Assembly: GCA_950097015.1 (NCBI GenBank)
Contig: CATNEN010000001.1
Location: forward strand, 279,501 to 343,500
DNA: 64,000 nucleotides
Direction: 5' to 3'
Source: Macrostomum hystrix
Taxonomy: Eukaryota; Platyhelminthes; Macrostomidae
This document shows, piece by piece, positions 11,996-23,655 of this stretch; the stretch's first letter is position 1, and every line of letters starts with the position of its first letter. A model generated the notes under the pieces. That model saw nothing but the letters and a program-made list of their open reading frames with translations. It ran no database searches and was not told the DNA's origin. The position numbers and the translations under genes are program-made.

Positions 11996-13522
11996 GACTC
12001 GCCAGACAGTGAAAAATTAAACGGCACATTCAATTTGTCGCCGGAGAGTTCGTGCCTAGCAACGCCTCGGCCGGTGATAGGTACACCGGAGAATTCGCCC
12101 ACAACTGCAACTCCAAAACAGCAGCAGCAGCAGGTAGTGTCCATGTCCGCCGCTAAGATAGCTGTGACGGCAGTTGTAGCCTCAGCTATGAAACGACCCA
12201 ACGGTCGACAGCTAGCCACAGTGGGCGGCAAGCGTGTACAATTTGATCCGGCAATTAGTCAGCACAGAGAGCAATCTTTAACTAGAAATAGAAATGCTTT
12301 CCTACCGGCTAGGCTAGACTTTGATTCGCCAGATCAAATCTGCCTCAATCTGGCAGCTTTGCCGCGTCGCGTTCCAATCGATTCTGGTTTGACGGCTGCC
12401 CAGGCGGCAGAGCTAACTGAGGAACAATCTAAGCCAGCTGTATCAGCCACGCCAATAGTACATATGCCGCGTAGGGTGTTGGTAGCCACCGAACCGAATC
12501 AGACAAAGCGTGCCAAACCTGGCCGATTCAATAATATCGCCCAGACTGCTAGGCCGGCGTACAATAATGCTCAACTGAACTCGCATAGAGATCAGGCGAA
12601 TTGCTCGCCAACTAAGCAGTTCATTGCTAGCGGCGTATCTATCGGTTCGGGTGTGTCATCTGCTTCTCTATCTGCATCAAAGTCGAATCTGTTAAATCAG
12701 CGTGACCAAGCCTCATCTCCTACGGAAGCAGCATCTGTGTTTCAGTTTCCTGAATCGGTGTCAACCCTGCCTAGAAGAGTACCCATTGCTGGTGTTCCAT
12801 TGCCAGATGAGCCAATTGAGGAGCAATCTAAGCCAGCTGTATCGGCAACGCCAATAGTACATATGCCGCGTAGGGTGTTGGTAGCCACCGAACCGAATCA
12901 GGCAAAGCGTGCCAAACCTGGCCGATTCAATAATATCGCCCAGACTGCTAGGCCGGCGCACAATAATGCTCAACTGAACTCGCATAGAGATCAGGCGAAT
13001 TGCTCGCCAACTAAGCAGTTCATTGCTAGCGGCGTATCTATCGGTTCGAGTGTGTCATCTGCTTCTCTATCTGCATCAAAGTCGAATCTGTTAAATCAGC
13101 GTGACCAAGCCTCATCTCCTACGGAAGCAGCATCTGTGTTTCAGTTTCCTGAATCGGTGTCAACCCTGCCTAGAAGAGTACCCATTGCTGGTGTTCCATT
13201 GCCAGATGAGCCAATTGAGGAGCAATCTAAGCCAGCTGTATCGGCAACGCCAATAGTACATATGCCGCGTAGGGTGTTGGTAGCCACCGAACCGAATCAG
13301 GCAAAGCGTGCCAAACCTGGCCGATTCAATAATATCGCCCAGACTGCTAGGCCGGCGCACAATAATGCTCAACTGAACTCGCATAGAGATCAGGCGAATT
13401 GCTCGCCAACTAAGCAGTTCATTGCTAGCGGCGGAGCCAGTATTAGTAGTCGACTGCCGGCGCGTAAGGCCATTGTTGCTAACCAGAATTTAAAGCCGTT
13501 GCCAAAGCTGCGATTCGATTGA
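11996..13522 (+). CDS. 3' exon of an unrecognised gene with 133-aa internal repeats and an RVxF motif
   Basis: An open frame of 508 codons runs from acceptor GCCTTCAG (ends 11995) to TGA at 13522. The frame has an upstream stop near 11951 and no ATG before the frame is well under way, so this is a 3' exon and the first exons are not found. The protein is Ser/Pro/Ala-rich and apparently disordered, with an NSPTTATPKQQQQQ stretch, the PP1-docking-like motif KRVQF, and repeated MPRRVLVATEPNQ and LPRRVPI words. Repeats begin at 12359 (136 codons), 12767 (133 codons, 399 bp) and 13166 (partial). Copies two and three are almost identical in DNA, so the duplication is recent. The exon end KPLPKLRFD is unique. 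I do not recognise the family. RVxF repeat proteins of chromatin or mitosis are one possibility, as inference only. Confidence 0.7.
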   Translation, partial: DSPDSEKLNGTFNLSPESSCLATPRPVIGTPENSPTTATPKQQQQQVVSMSAAKIAVTAVVASAMKRPNGRQLATVGGKRVQFDPAISQHREQSLTRNRNAFLPARLDFDSPDQICLNLAALPRRVPIDSGLTAAQAAELTEEQSKPAVSATPIVHMPRRVLVATEPNQTKRAKPGRFNNIAQTARPAYNNAQLNSHRDQANCSPTKQFIASGVSIGSGVSSASLSASKSNLLNQRDQASSPTEAASVFQFPESVSTLPRRVPIAGVPLPDEPIEEQSKPAVSATPIVHMPRRVLVATEPNQAKRAKPGRFNNIAQTARPAHNNAQLNSHRDQANCSPTKQFIASGVSIGSSVSSASLSASKSNLLNQRDQASSPTEAASVFQFPESVSTLPRRVPIAGVPLPDEPIEEQSKPAVSATPIVHMPRRVLVATEPNQAKRAKPGRFNNIAQTARPAHNNAQLNSHRDQANCSPTKQFIASGGASISSRLPARKAIVANQNLKPLPKLRFD

Positions 13523-13529
13523 CTATGTT

Positions 13530-13630
13530 TATTCCTATAAACTTCATAATCTCCCATTGTGTCACATTCTCCCAAACTTCATAATCTCCCAATGTGTCAC
13601 ATTCTCCCAAACTTCATGATCTCCCAATTT
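13530..13630 (+). repeat. Short 3' tandem repeat
   Basis: Three imperfect copies of a roughly 36-bp unit containing ACTTCATAATCTCCCA and TGTGTCACATTCTCCCAA follow the stop codon of the 12-kb gene. 13640-14365 is AT-rich without a supported gene. Confidence 0.75.
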
Positions 13631-14369
13631 ATTCCCATTTTACGAAATTTTTCATATTATTCTATTGATAAATCATTTTAGTTTATAAAAATGTTCTGAA
13701 AATAACTTAGTTTAGAAACTTGATTGACTAATCGATTCAATTGTACGAGTAAAATATTCAGTTTTGTCTTTCCGAATTTACTTTGTCATTTAATTTTCTT
13801 ATTCTAGCCAATTTTAAATTCTAAAGCGCAAGATTGGAAACTAGCATTAATATGAGAAGGTCGCTTGTATAAATGTAAATGAACCTATTTGTGTATTTTT
13901 ATTGACAATGGCTAGTTTTCTTAACTTTTCATTTTGCTTTTCTGTCCAAAATGCGTTTAACTGTGTTTTATTTATGGCATTTGTGTCAATGTGTGTTTTT
14001 GTGGCATGATATTTTTGTAAAATAACTTCATTTATACTACTTCTATAAGTAAAATACAGCGGTTTGGCCTATATAAAATTTATTAAGCGCTAAAACTGAC
14101 CACAGTCAAAACAGGAAATTTACACAATGGAAAGAAGAGAAAATTATATGCCTCAAAATATTTTGTCAAGAATGACCTTCAAATTTGCTATTTAATTGGA
14201 CTTTAGAAATTTCATATCATGAGAAGGTCAATCGGGATTGAGGGATTGTAATTAAAGAGAGTAGCCGGTAAATTACACAACTCAATGAGAAGTACGTAGG
14301 TTGGACCAAAAATATTAACCCACCGGTGATTACCCACGAACTATTAATTACCACCCGAAGATAAATTAC

Positions 14370-14692
14370 CCTGCTGGTTTTACCCACCGAAGATTACCCT
14401 GCTGGTTTTACCCACCGAAGATTACCCTGCTGGTTTTACCCACCGAAGATTACCCTGCTAGTTTTACCCACCAAAGATTACCCTTCTAGTTTTACTCCCC
14501 GATGATTACCCTTCTAGTTTTACTCCCCGAAGATTACCCTTCTAGTTTTACTCCCCGATGATTACCCATCTAGTTTTACTTCCCGATGATTACCCATCTA
14601 GTTTTACTTCCCGATGATTACCCATCTAGTTTTCCTTCCCGATGATTACCCTTCTAGTTTTACTCCCCGAAGATTACCCTGCTAGTTTTGCC
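14370..14692 (+). repeat. 28-bp minisatellite upstream of AGXT2
   Basis: About 12 copies of a unit containing GATTACCCTGCTGGTTTTAC, with CCACCGAA or TCCCCGAT endings. Variants are ordered (GCTGG early, TTCTAG in the middle, CATCTAG later), suggesting stepwise spreading. 14693-15181 has no gene beyond the presumed 5' region of AGXT2. Confidence 0.92.
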
Positions 14693-15181
14693 CAAAATTT
14701 TGATGCATAAACTTCGAATGGAAACAATTTTACTGCTGATGAAATCAGTTTTCATATGTATCGACCAAATCAATAAAGCAAATAATACTAAAGTACATAA
14801 TTTCACTCGAATTTACAAACTGATACGAACGCAGCGAATTTCCATAATCAGCAGCGTATAGCAATAGCGAAACAGTTTAAATATCGCTTTAAACTGCTTA
14901 CAAGCCGAACTGAATTTCAACTGACTGATAAAAACAGATTTCGTGAGTGGCATGCGCATGTGTGTCTAAAGGCGCGCACACCTGTACATTTGTGTACATA
15001 TACACCCGGCACGCGGGATTGTATTCGTGCACACACCTATACTACCCTGGGAGCGGAACAGGTTTATACTAGATTTTGGCTTCAACAAAATTGGCTGCCA
15101 GTGTATAATAGAAGATTTGACTTGGTAATAATCGCAAAATTTCTACCTTTAAACAAAGTGTACTCAGTAGCTGTAGTTACC

Positions 15182-17550
15182 ATGGCAACAATTTCGCGGC
15201 TGCAGATGCTGCATCGTTGTCTGCCTCGATATTCGCGCCGTCTGTTTTCGTCCTCTCAAGGAGCAGCCGTTAATCTGAACTACGATGATAATCTGAAACA
15301 GAGACGCGAACTATTAAGTCCCGGCCTAATCTCCTACTATGCCAAGCCGTTGTACATTGTGCGCGGCCGGGCACAATGGCTATGGGATCAGGAGGATAGG
15401 AAATATCTGGACATGTTTGGCGGTATTTGCACAGTTTCCGTTGGTCATTGTCATCCGAAGGTGAACTCAGCTCTGGCTGCTCAAAGTGAGCAGCTGTGGC
15501 ACACAACCAGCATCTATATGAGTCCGGCGCCGCAAGCCTACGCTAAGAAGTTGACAGCCAAACTGCCGCCCAGGCTGAGCGTCTGCTACTTCACCAACAG
15601 CGGCTCCGAGGCCAACGATCTGGCTGTGCTGATGGCTCGACTGTACACCCGCCGCTGGGAGGTCGTCACCCTACGCAACGGCTACCACGGCGCCAGCCCG
15701 TTCTTGATGGGGGCTACCGCTCTCTCCACTTGGCGATATTCGACTCCCACTGGGTTCGGCTTTGTCAACACGGCTCACCCGGATCCGTACAGGGGCGAGT
15801 GGGGCGGCCGGGCCTGCAGGGACTCGTCTGCTCAGCCTGATAGGACCTGCGGCTGCGAACCGGTAGGTAGACTTGAAGGATTGGAGGGATGGTGGGAGAT
15901 TAGAGGGACAGTGGGAGATTAGAGAGAGACAGTGGGAGATTAGAGGGACAGCGGGAAACAGTGGGAGATTAGAGAGAAACAGTGGGAGATTAGAGAGAGA
16001 CAGCGGGAGATTAGAGGGAGACAGTGGGAGATTAGAGGGAGACAGTGGGAGATTAGAGAGAGACAGTGGGAGATTAGAGGGACAGCGGGAGACAGTGGGA
16101 GATTAGAGAGAAACAGTGGGAGATTAGAGGGAGACAGTGGGAGATTAGAGAGAGACAGTGGGAGATTAGAGAGAGACAGCGGGAGATTAGAGGGAGACAG
16201 TGGGAGATTAGAGAGAGACGGTGGGAGATTAGAGGGAGACAGTGGGAGATTAGAGAGAGACAGTGGGAGATTAGAGGGACAGTGGGAGATTAGAGAGAGA
16301 CAGCGGGAGATTAGAGGGACAGTGGGAGATTAGAGGGACAGTGGGAGATTAGAGGGACAGTGGGAGATTAGAGGGACAGTGGGAGATTAGAGGGACAGTG
16401 GGAGATTAGAGAGACAGTGGGAGATTAGAGAGAGACAGTGGGAGATTAGAGAGACAGTGGGAGATTAGAGAGACAGTGGGAGATTAGAGAGACAGTGGGA
16501 GATTAGAGACAGTGGGAGATTAGAGAGAGACAGTGGGCGATTAGAGAGACAGTGGGAGATTAGAGGGACAGTGGGAGATTAGAGAGAGACAGCGGGAGAT
16601 TAGAGGGACAGTGGGAGATTAGAGGGACAGTGGGAGATTAGAGGGACAGTGGGAGATTAGAGGGACAGTGGGAGATTAGAGAGAGACAGCGGGAGATTAG
16701 AGAGACAGTGGGAGATTAGAGACAGACAGCTTTCGAGAAACGATGCTAATCTCCCTAAACTTCGAATCCCACCAACCTGGTGCAGTCTGGCGAATGTGGC
16801 GCCGCCAGCAAGTACTTCAGTCAGCTGGAGGACACCCTGCGATACTCCTGCCCCAAGGCCGGCCCGGCCGCATTCCTAGCCGAATCTATTCAGGGCGTCG
16901 GCGGCATCGTCCAGTTCCCTCGCGGCTACCTCGGCAAGGCCTTCGCGGCTGTGCGCGCCTCGGGCGGTCTCTGCATCTCGGACGAGGTTCAAACCGGCTT
17001 CGGCCGGCTTGGCAGTCACTACTGGGGCTTCCAGGCACACGGCGTTGAACCAGACATTGTCACCATGGCCAAGAGCATCGGCAACGGCTTCCCGCTTGCC
17101 GCGGTGGTCACTTCGCCGGAGATCGCTCGAACCCTGGCCGAGGCCTTGCACTTCAACACCTTCGGCGGCAATCCGCTAGCCTGCGCCGTCGGCTCCTCCG
17201 TCCTGGATGTCATCGACGAGGAAGGCCTGCAGGACAATGCCAGACGAGTTGGCGACAGACTGATTGCGGGCCTGAAACGGCTGCAACAGTCCAGCAAGCT
17301 AATCGGCGACATCCGCGGCAAAGGCCTCATGGTCGGCGTCGAGCTGGTGTCCGACGCCCGCAGCCGGACCCCCCTAGAGGCGCCAAGGATGGCCCGACTG
17401 TTTGAAGCAACTCGAGATGCCGGCGTCTTGGTTGGCAAGGGCGGTTACTATGGCAACGTGCTGCGACTCCAGCCGCCGATGTGCGTCACGGAGGCTGACG
17501 CCGACGCCACAGTTGAAGCCATCCGGCTGGCCATCAAGTCTGCCGAATGA
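15182..17550 (+). CDS. AGXT2: Alanine-glyoxylate aminotransferase 2, mitochondrial, two exons
   Basis: This is a class III PLP aminotransferase. The family converts glyoxylate to glycine with alanine and also acts on beta-aminoisobutyrate and dimethylarginines in mitochondria. Exons 15182-15862 and 16786-17550 give 481 aa (the human protein is 514). The ATG is chosen because it begins a basic, acid-free presequence (MATISRLQMLHRCLPRYSRR) followed by the conserved RRELLSPGL segment. The frame is open further upstream, but that part has no family similarity. Visible motifs: FTNSGSEAND (phosphate site), RNGYHGAS, SDEVQTGFGRLGSH (D293 to the PLP ring nitrogen) and IVTMAKSIGNGFP (Schiff-base K323). 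The junction is AACCG|GTAGGT to TGCAG|TCTGG in phase 0. The acceptor is inferred from frame and polypyrimidine context and could be off by a codon or two. Confidence 0.96.
15885..16735 (+). repeat. 17-19-bp purine-rich minisatellite in AGXT2 intron
   Basis: About 45 copies of GACAGTGGGAGATTAGAG(A/G)G fill almost the whole intron 15863-16785. It starts 20 bp after the donor and ends 50 bp before the acceptor. The plus strand is strongly purine-biased. Confidence 0.95.
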
Positions 17551-17990
17551 AACTCTAAATCATCGCGATGACGATATGTATCGAAAAAAACATAATTAAG
17601 GCTCAACTTCTTGTTAACGATGTTTCTACATTGCTTCCGTTTTTGTATTTTTTCTCTGTGTCTTGACATTACAGATAATTTTTAAAGGAAAAGTGATTTT
17701 TGGTGTCTTTATTTCCTGCAAGCAATTTTGCAATTTTTAGAAGAATATAATATAGAATGCCATTTTTCAGCTGCTTGTCTACTATTTCTGCTAAATTTAA
17801 GAGTTTACTTTCGCTACATGCCTACTCTTAGTATACTATTGAAGAAAAAGAACAGTAATTGTTTGGTCAATATTCTTGTGTACCATATTATTTAAGGTAG
17901 AAAAAGCAGCACTCTTGAAAACCAGCTGCCAAATATGCGCAGAAAAAAATTTCTAACGATTTTCATCACAATTTTTTGTGATCTAACTAT
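17551..17990. other. AGXT2 3' flank, no other gene
   Basis: AT-rich spacer between the AGXT2 stop and a polypyrimidine array. No coding frame is supported. Confidence 0.5.
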
Positions 17991-17991
17991 C

Positions 17992-18656
17992 TCTTCTCTC
18001 TCCTTCTCCCTCTCTTCTTCTCCCTCTCTCCTTCTTCCTCTCTCCTTCTCCCTCTCTCCTTCTCCCTCTCTCCTTCTCCCTCTCTCCTTCTCCCTCTCTC
18101 CTTCTCCCTCTCTCCTTCTCCCTCTCTCCTTCTCCCTCTCTCCCTCTTCCTCTGTCCTTCTACCTCTCTCCTTCTCCCTCTCTCCTTCTCCCTCTCTCCT
18201 TCTACCTCTCTCCTTCTACCTCTCCCCTTCTCCCTCTCTCCCTCTTCCTCTGTCCTTCTACCTCTCTCCTTCTCCCTCTCTCTTTCTACCTCTCTCCTTC
18301 TCCCTCTCTCCCTCTTCCTCTCTCCTTCTCCCTCTCTCCTTCTACCTCTCTCCTTCTCCCTCTCTCCTTCTACCTCTCTCCTTCTCCCTCTCTCCTTCTC
18401 CCTCTCTCCCTCTCCCTCTCTTCTTCTCCCTCTCTCCTTCTCCCTCTCTCCTTCTACCTCACTCCTTCTCCCTCTCTTCTTCTCCCTCTCTCCTTCTCCC
18501 TCTCTCCTTCTACCTCTCTCCTTCTCCCTCTCTTCTTCTCCCTCTCTCCTTCTCCCTCTCTCCTTCTACCTCTCTCCTTCTCCCTCTCTTCTTCTCCCTC
18601 TCTCCTTCTCCCTCTCTCCTTCTACCTCTCTCCTTCTCCCTCTCTCCTTCTCTCTG
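17992..18656 (+). repeat. 14-bp polypyrimidine array
   Basis: About 660 bp of nearly pure C/T built from TCTCTCCTTCTCCC with CTACC and TCTTCC variants. A 240-codon Leu/Ser/Pro frame across it is a repeat by-product. Long homopyrimidine tracts of this kind can form triplex (H-DNA) structures. Confidence 0.93.
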
Positions 18657-18728
18657 ATAGGCACTTGTGTATTGATGTCGTTTAATAATTGTTGCCGTTT
18701 TAAACAGAACCCCCCAACCAGTCGTATC

Positions 18729-18778
18729 ATTGGTCGAGGCCCAGTAAGTTTGCAAAGCGGCAGCTCTCCTCCTATTGG
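18729..18778. promoter_or_regulatory. Paired inverted CCAAT boxes, possible promoter
   Basis: Two ATTGG pentamers (18729-18733 and 18774-18778, as TCATTGGTCG and CTATTGGCTAA) lie 45 bp apart in a GC-richer island, upstream of a strong donor at 19248. This could be the promoter of the candidate gene whose fragments lie at 19-37 kb. Evidence is positional only. Confidence 0.25.
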
Positions 18779-19080
18779 CTAAGCCGCGGACTATTTGAAC
18801 AAGCCTAGACCCACTCATCGATATTTTTGTCCGGAAATTCTTCTTCAAGTTTCCCAAGTCTGTAGTAGCTGTCTGCCTTATCTATCCTATCTATCAAGAT
18901 TCTGCACAGGTGGCAGAAAGGAAACTCTCTTTTTGTTTACTCAGAACACACGAAGATTTTTTTAATTGGCCAATCTCCTTATATTTCTCCTTAATCTCTC
19001 TTTTATAGCACTGCTAATCCTGTAGGGAACTGGGATCTTGTAATTTCGGGGTTGAGTCAACAAACTGCAAATCCTGACTG

Positions 19081-19248
19081 GCCCACTAACAGAACCAACG
19101 CTATACATTGAAGATCTTCAAACTGTGAGTGCTGAAAAACCTTCCTCCAAAAAGTCTTGCTTTTTAACAAGAAACTGCGCCTGAAGCTGCATCATCTAAA
19201 TTAATCCCGTCATTTTGATAGTTGCTGCGATCCTATTACACGAATCAG
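19081..19248 (+). other. Possible 5' untranslated exon ending in a strong donor
   Basis: The sequence CGAATCAG|GTAAGCC at 19241-19254 is a near-consensus 5' splice site at the end of a non-repetitive segment with no long open frame. It may splice to the acceptor at 20518, with the 8-bp array between them as the intron. The exon start is unknown, and 19081 is nominal. Confidence 0.25.
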
Positions 19249-19365
19249 GTAAGCCTGTTTGTTATAAAACTTTTTTAAGACTTTCTTAATTAGTGATTTA
19301 GTGAGACTTCTTCTTAAAGCTGTAATTTCGAAACTAATGATTCTCTAAGCCTCTCTATTTCTCTG

Positions 19366-20452
19366 ACTCTCTGACTCTCTGACTCTCTGACTCTCTGACT
19401 CTCCGACCCTCTTTGACTCTCTGACTCTCTGACTCTCTGACTCTCTGACTCTCTGACTCTCTGACTCTCTTTGACTCTCTGACTCTCTTTGACTCTCTGA
19501 CTCTCTGACTCTCTGACTCTCTGACTCTCTGACTCTCTGACTCTCTGACTCTCTGACTCTCTGACTCTCTGACTCTCTGAATCTCTGACTCTCCGACTCT
19601 CTGACTCTCTGACTTTCTGACTCTCTGACTCTCTGACTCTCTGACTCTCTGGCTCTCTGGCTCTCTTTGACTTTCTGACTCTCTGACTCTCTGGCTCTCC
19701 GACTCTCTCTGACTCTCTGACTCTCTGACTCTCTGACTCTCTGACTCTCTGACTCTCTGGCTCTCTGGCTCTCTGACTCTCTGACTCTCTGACTCTCTGG
19801 CTCTCTGGCTCTCTGACTCTCTGACTCTCTGACTCTCTGGCTCTCCGACTCTCTCTGACTCTCTGACTCTCTGACTCTCGGACTCTCCGACTCTCTTTGA
19901 CTCTCTGACTCTCTGACTCTCTGGCTCTCTGGCTCTCTGACTCTCTGACTCTCTGACTCTCTGACTCTCTGGCTCTCTGGCTCTCTGGCTCTCTGACTCT
20001 CTGGCTCTCCGACTCTCTCTGACTCTCTGACTCTCTGACTCTCGGACTCTCCGACTCTCTTTGACTCTCTGACTCTCTGACTCTCTGGCTCTCTGGCTCT
20101 CTGACTCTCTGACTCTCTGACTCTCTGACTCTCTGGCTCTCTGGCTCTCTGGCTCTCTGACTCTCTGGCTCTCCGACTCTCTCTGACTCTCTGACTCTCT
20201 GACTCTCTGACTCTCTGACTCTCTGACTTTCTGACTCTCTGACTATCTGACTCTCTGACTCTCTGACTCTCTGACTCTCTGACTCTCTGACTTTCTGACT
20301 CTCTGACTCTCTGACTCTCTGACTCTCTGACTCTCTGACTCTCTGACTCTCTGACTCTCTGACTCTCTGACTCTCTGACTCTCTGACTCTCTGACTCTCT
20401 GACTCTCTGACTCTCTGACTCTCTGACTCTCTGACTCTCTGACTCTCTCTCC
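19366..20452 (+). repeat. GACTCTCT array, first block
   Basis: About 135 tandem copies of the octamer GACTCTCT, with GGCTCTCT, GACTCTCC, and TTTGACTCTCT variants. One internal segment (about 19850-19990) is repeated near 20035-20180. The reverse strand translates to an endless SESQRVRE repeat, which is a by-product. Confidence 0.96.
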
Positions 20453-20518
20453 CTTTTTCTTCGTCACTCCGACTTCCCTCCTCCCTCCCTGACTCTCTCT
20501 CTCTCTCTGTCTATCTAG

Positions 20519-20647
20519 ATGGAGCCACTATCTGCCTTCTCGCGAACTGTTCAAGCTTATCTCAAAATCTCAACCAGCCCGCACTACTCAATTCAAACAC
20601 AATCCTATTGTAATTACATACGACATGGATCAGTTGAGCGTGCAGGG
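20519..20647 (+). other. Exon-like segment between the two GACTCTCT arrays
   Basis: An excellent acceptor (a long pyrimidine tract formed by the array end, then CTATCTAG) precedes ATGGAGCC. The segment ends at a donor-like GCAGGG|GTAAAG. The frame from 20519 is open for 43 codons (starting MEPLSAFSRTVQAYLK). A second ATG at 20625 begins MDQLSVQ in another frame. I recognise neither. It could be a first coding exon or a 5' UTR exon. 20648-21200 has nothing else. Confidence 0.3.
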
Positions 20648-21204
20648 GTAAAGAATAAATTATAATCTTATCTTTTACATTAGCATCTCTAACCTGTACA
20701 CAAGCTGGCAGAACTGAAATACTGATGACTGAAAGGAATTGTCAGTGAATCACTAGTCTATATAACAGTTAATCACTGACAGACATTGTGACAAGACAGT
20801 ATATAGTTCCAGGACCCAATTCTATTCTAAAAAAGGATTCAAATGACTATCCTACGTAGCTCGCTAATATTTTCTGTGTTAAATTTGTCTTTTTTGAAAC
20901 AACGCTTTTTGACAAACAGTCTCGAGGCCATAAATCACTAATTTCATGCGCATTCTAGACTAAACTCGCAGTCATCAAGCGAGCTTTTGGAATTTATCAA
21001 CCTGTCAAACTGGTTCTTTTTAAGCGCGAATGAGTTATCATCGAGTTGATAATTTATTTGCTGAAAGTCTTACGCATTAAATGCTTAATTAAAACAAAAA
21101 AAGACTTTCGGCTATCACCTACTTATTCTTGCACAAGCAGTTTTCTTCTTCCTCAGTCAGCTTTGAGTCTGGTTCGCTTGACTTATCAATCAATTATCAA
21201 TCTA

Positions 21205-23655
21205 TCATGACTCTCTGACTCTCTGACTCTCTGACACTCCGACTCTCTTTGACTATATGACTCTCTAACTCTCTGACTCTCTTTGACTTTCTGACTCTCT
21301 GGCTCTCTGACTCTCTCTGAATCTCTGACTCTCTGACTCTCCGACTCTCTTTGACTTTCTGACTCTCTGACTCTCTGACTCTCTTTGACTTTCTGACTCT
21401 TTGACTCTCTGACTCTCTGACTCTCTGACTCTCTCTGACTATATGACTCTCTAACTCTCTGACTCTCTTTGACTTTCTGACTCTCTGGCTCTCTGACTCT
21501 CTCTGAATCTCTGACTCTCTGACTCTCCGACTCTCTTTGACTTTCTGACTCTCTGACTCTCTGACTCTCTTTGACTTTCTGACTCTTTGACTCTCTGACT
21601 CTCTGACTCTCTGACTCTCTGACTCTCTGACACTCCGACTCTCTGACTCTCTGACACTCCGACTCTCTTTGACTTTCTGACTCTTTGACTCTCTGACTCT
21701 CTGACTCTCTGACTCTCTGACTCTCTGACACTCCGACTCTCTGACTCTCTGACTCTCTGACTCTCTGACTCTCTGACACTCCGACTCTCTTTGACTATAT
21801 GACTCTCTAACTCTCTGACTCTCTTTGACTTTCTGACTCTCTGGCTCTCTGACTCTCTCTGAATCTCTGACTCTCTGACTCTCCGACTCTCTTTGACTTT
21901 CTGACTCTCTGACTCTCTGACTCTCTCTGACTTTCTGACTCTTTGACTCTCTGACTCTCTGACTCTCTGACTCTCTGACTCTCTGACTCTCTGACTCTCT
22001 GACTCTCTGACTCTCTGACTCTCTGACTCTCTCTGACTCTCTGACTCTCCGACTCTCTTTGACTTTCTGACTCTCTGACTCTCCGACTCTCTTTGACTTT
22101 CTGACTCTCTGACTCTCTGACTCTCTCTGACTTTCTGACTCTTTGACTCTCTGACTCTCTGACTCTCTGACTCTCTGACTCTCTGACTCTCTGACTCTCT
22201 GACTCTCTGACTCTCTGACTCTCTGACTCTCTCTGACTCTCTGACTCTCCGACTCTCTTTGACTTTCTGACTCTCTGACTCTCTGACTCTCCGACTCTCT
22301 TTGACTATATGACTCTCTAACTCTCTGACTCTCTTTGACTTTCTGACTCTCTGGCTCTCTGACTCTCTCTGAATCTCTGACTCTCTGACTCTCCGACTCT
22401 CTTTGACTTTCTGACTCTCTGACTCTCTGACTCTCTGACTCTCTGACACTCCGACTCTCTTTGACTTTCTGACTCTCTGACTCTCTCTGAATCTCTTACT
22501 CTCTGACTCTCCGACTCTCTTTGACTTTCTGACTCTTTGACTCTCTGACTCTCTGACTCTCTGACTCTCTGACTCTCTGACACTCCGACTCTCTGACTCT
22601 CTGACTCTCTGACTCTCTGACTCTCTGACTCTCCGACTCTCTCTGACTATATGACTCTCTGGCTCTCTGACTCTCTCTGAATCTCTGACTCTCTGACTCT
22701 CCGACTCTCTTTGACTTTCTGACTCTCTGACTCTCTGACTCTCTGACTCTCTGACACTCCGACTCTCTTTGACTTTCTGACTCTCTGACTCTCTCTGAAT
22801 CTCTGACTCTCTGACTCTCCGACTCTCTTTGACTTTCTGACTCTTTGACTCTCTGACTCTCTGACTCTCTGACTCTCTGACTCTCTGACACTCCGACTCT
22901 CTGACTCTCTGACTCTCTGACTCTCTCTGAATCTCTGACTCTCTGACTCTCCGACTCTCTTTGACTTTCTGACTCTTTGACTTTCTGACTCTTTGACTCT
23001 CTGACTCTCTGACACTCTGACTCTCTGACTCTCTGACTCTCTGACACTCTGACTCTCTGACTCTCTGACTCTCTGACTCTCTGACTCTCTGACACTCCGA
23101 CTCTCTTTGACTATATGACTCTCTAACTCTCTGACTCTCTTTGACTTTCTGACTCTCTGGCTCTCTGACTCTCTCTGAATCTCTGACTCTCTGACTCTCC
23201 GACTCTCTTTGACTTTCTGACTCTCTGACTCTCTGACTCTCTTTGACTTTCTGACTCTTTGACTCTCTGACTCTCTGACTCTCTGACTCTCTCTGACTCT
23301 CTGACTCTCCGACTCTCTTTGACTTTCTGACTCTCTGACTCTCCGACTCTCTTTGACTTTCCGACTCTCTGACTCTCTGACTCTCTTTGACTTTCTGACT
23401 CTCTGACTCTCCGACTCTCTTTGACTTTCTGACTCTCTGACTCTCTGACTCTCTTTGACTTTTTGACTCTCCGACTCTCCGACTCTCTTTGACTTTCTGA
23501 CTCTCTGACTTTGACTTTCCGACTGTCTGACTCTCTGACTCTCTGACTCTCTCTGACTCTCTGACTCTCCGACTCTCTTTGACTCTCTGACTCTCTGACT
23601 TTGACTTTCCGACTGTCTGACTCTCTGACTCTCTGACTCTCTGACTCTCTCAGGT
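21205..23655 (+). repeat. GACTCTCT array, second block
   Basis: About 2.4 kb of the same octamer as at 19.4 kb, but with many more variants (GACACTCC, TTTGACTTTCT, GACTATAT, GAATCTCT) arranged in longer units of roughly 200-300 bp that recur several times. Reverse-strand open frames of 88-332 codons are repeat by-products. Confidence 0.96.

Noticed and set aside
17935-18657. 240-codon Leu/Ser/Pro protein with apparent start MRRKKFLTIF
   Set aside because: A chance in-frame ATG in front of the 14-bp pyrimidine array, with no domain beyond the repeat.
21186-23095. SESQRVRE-repeat proteins on the minus strand
   Set aside because: Products of the GACTCTCT octamer read every 24 bp.
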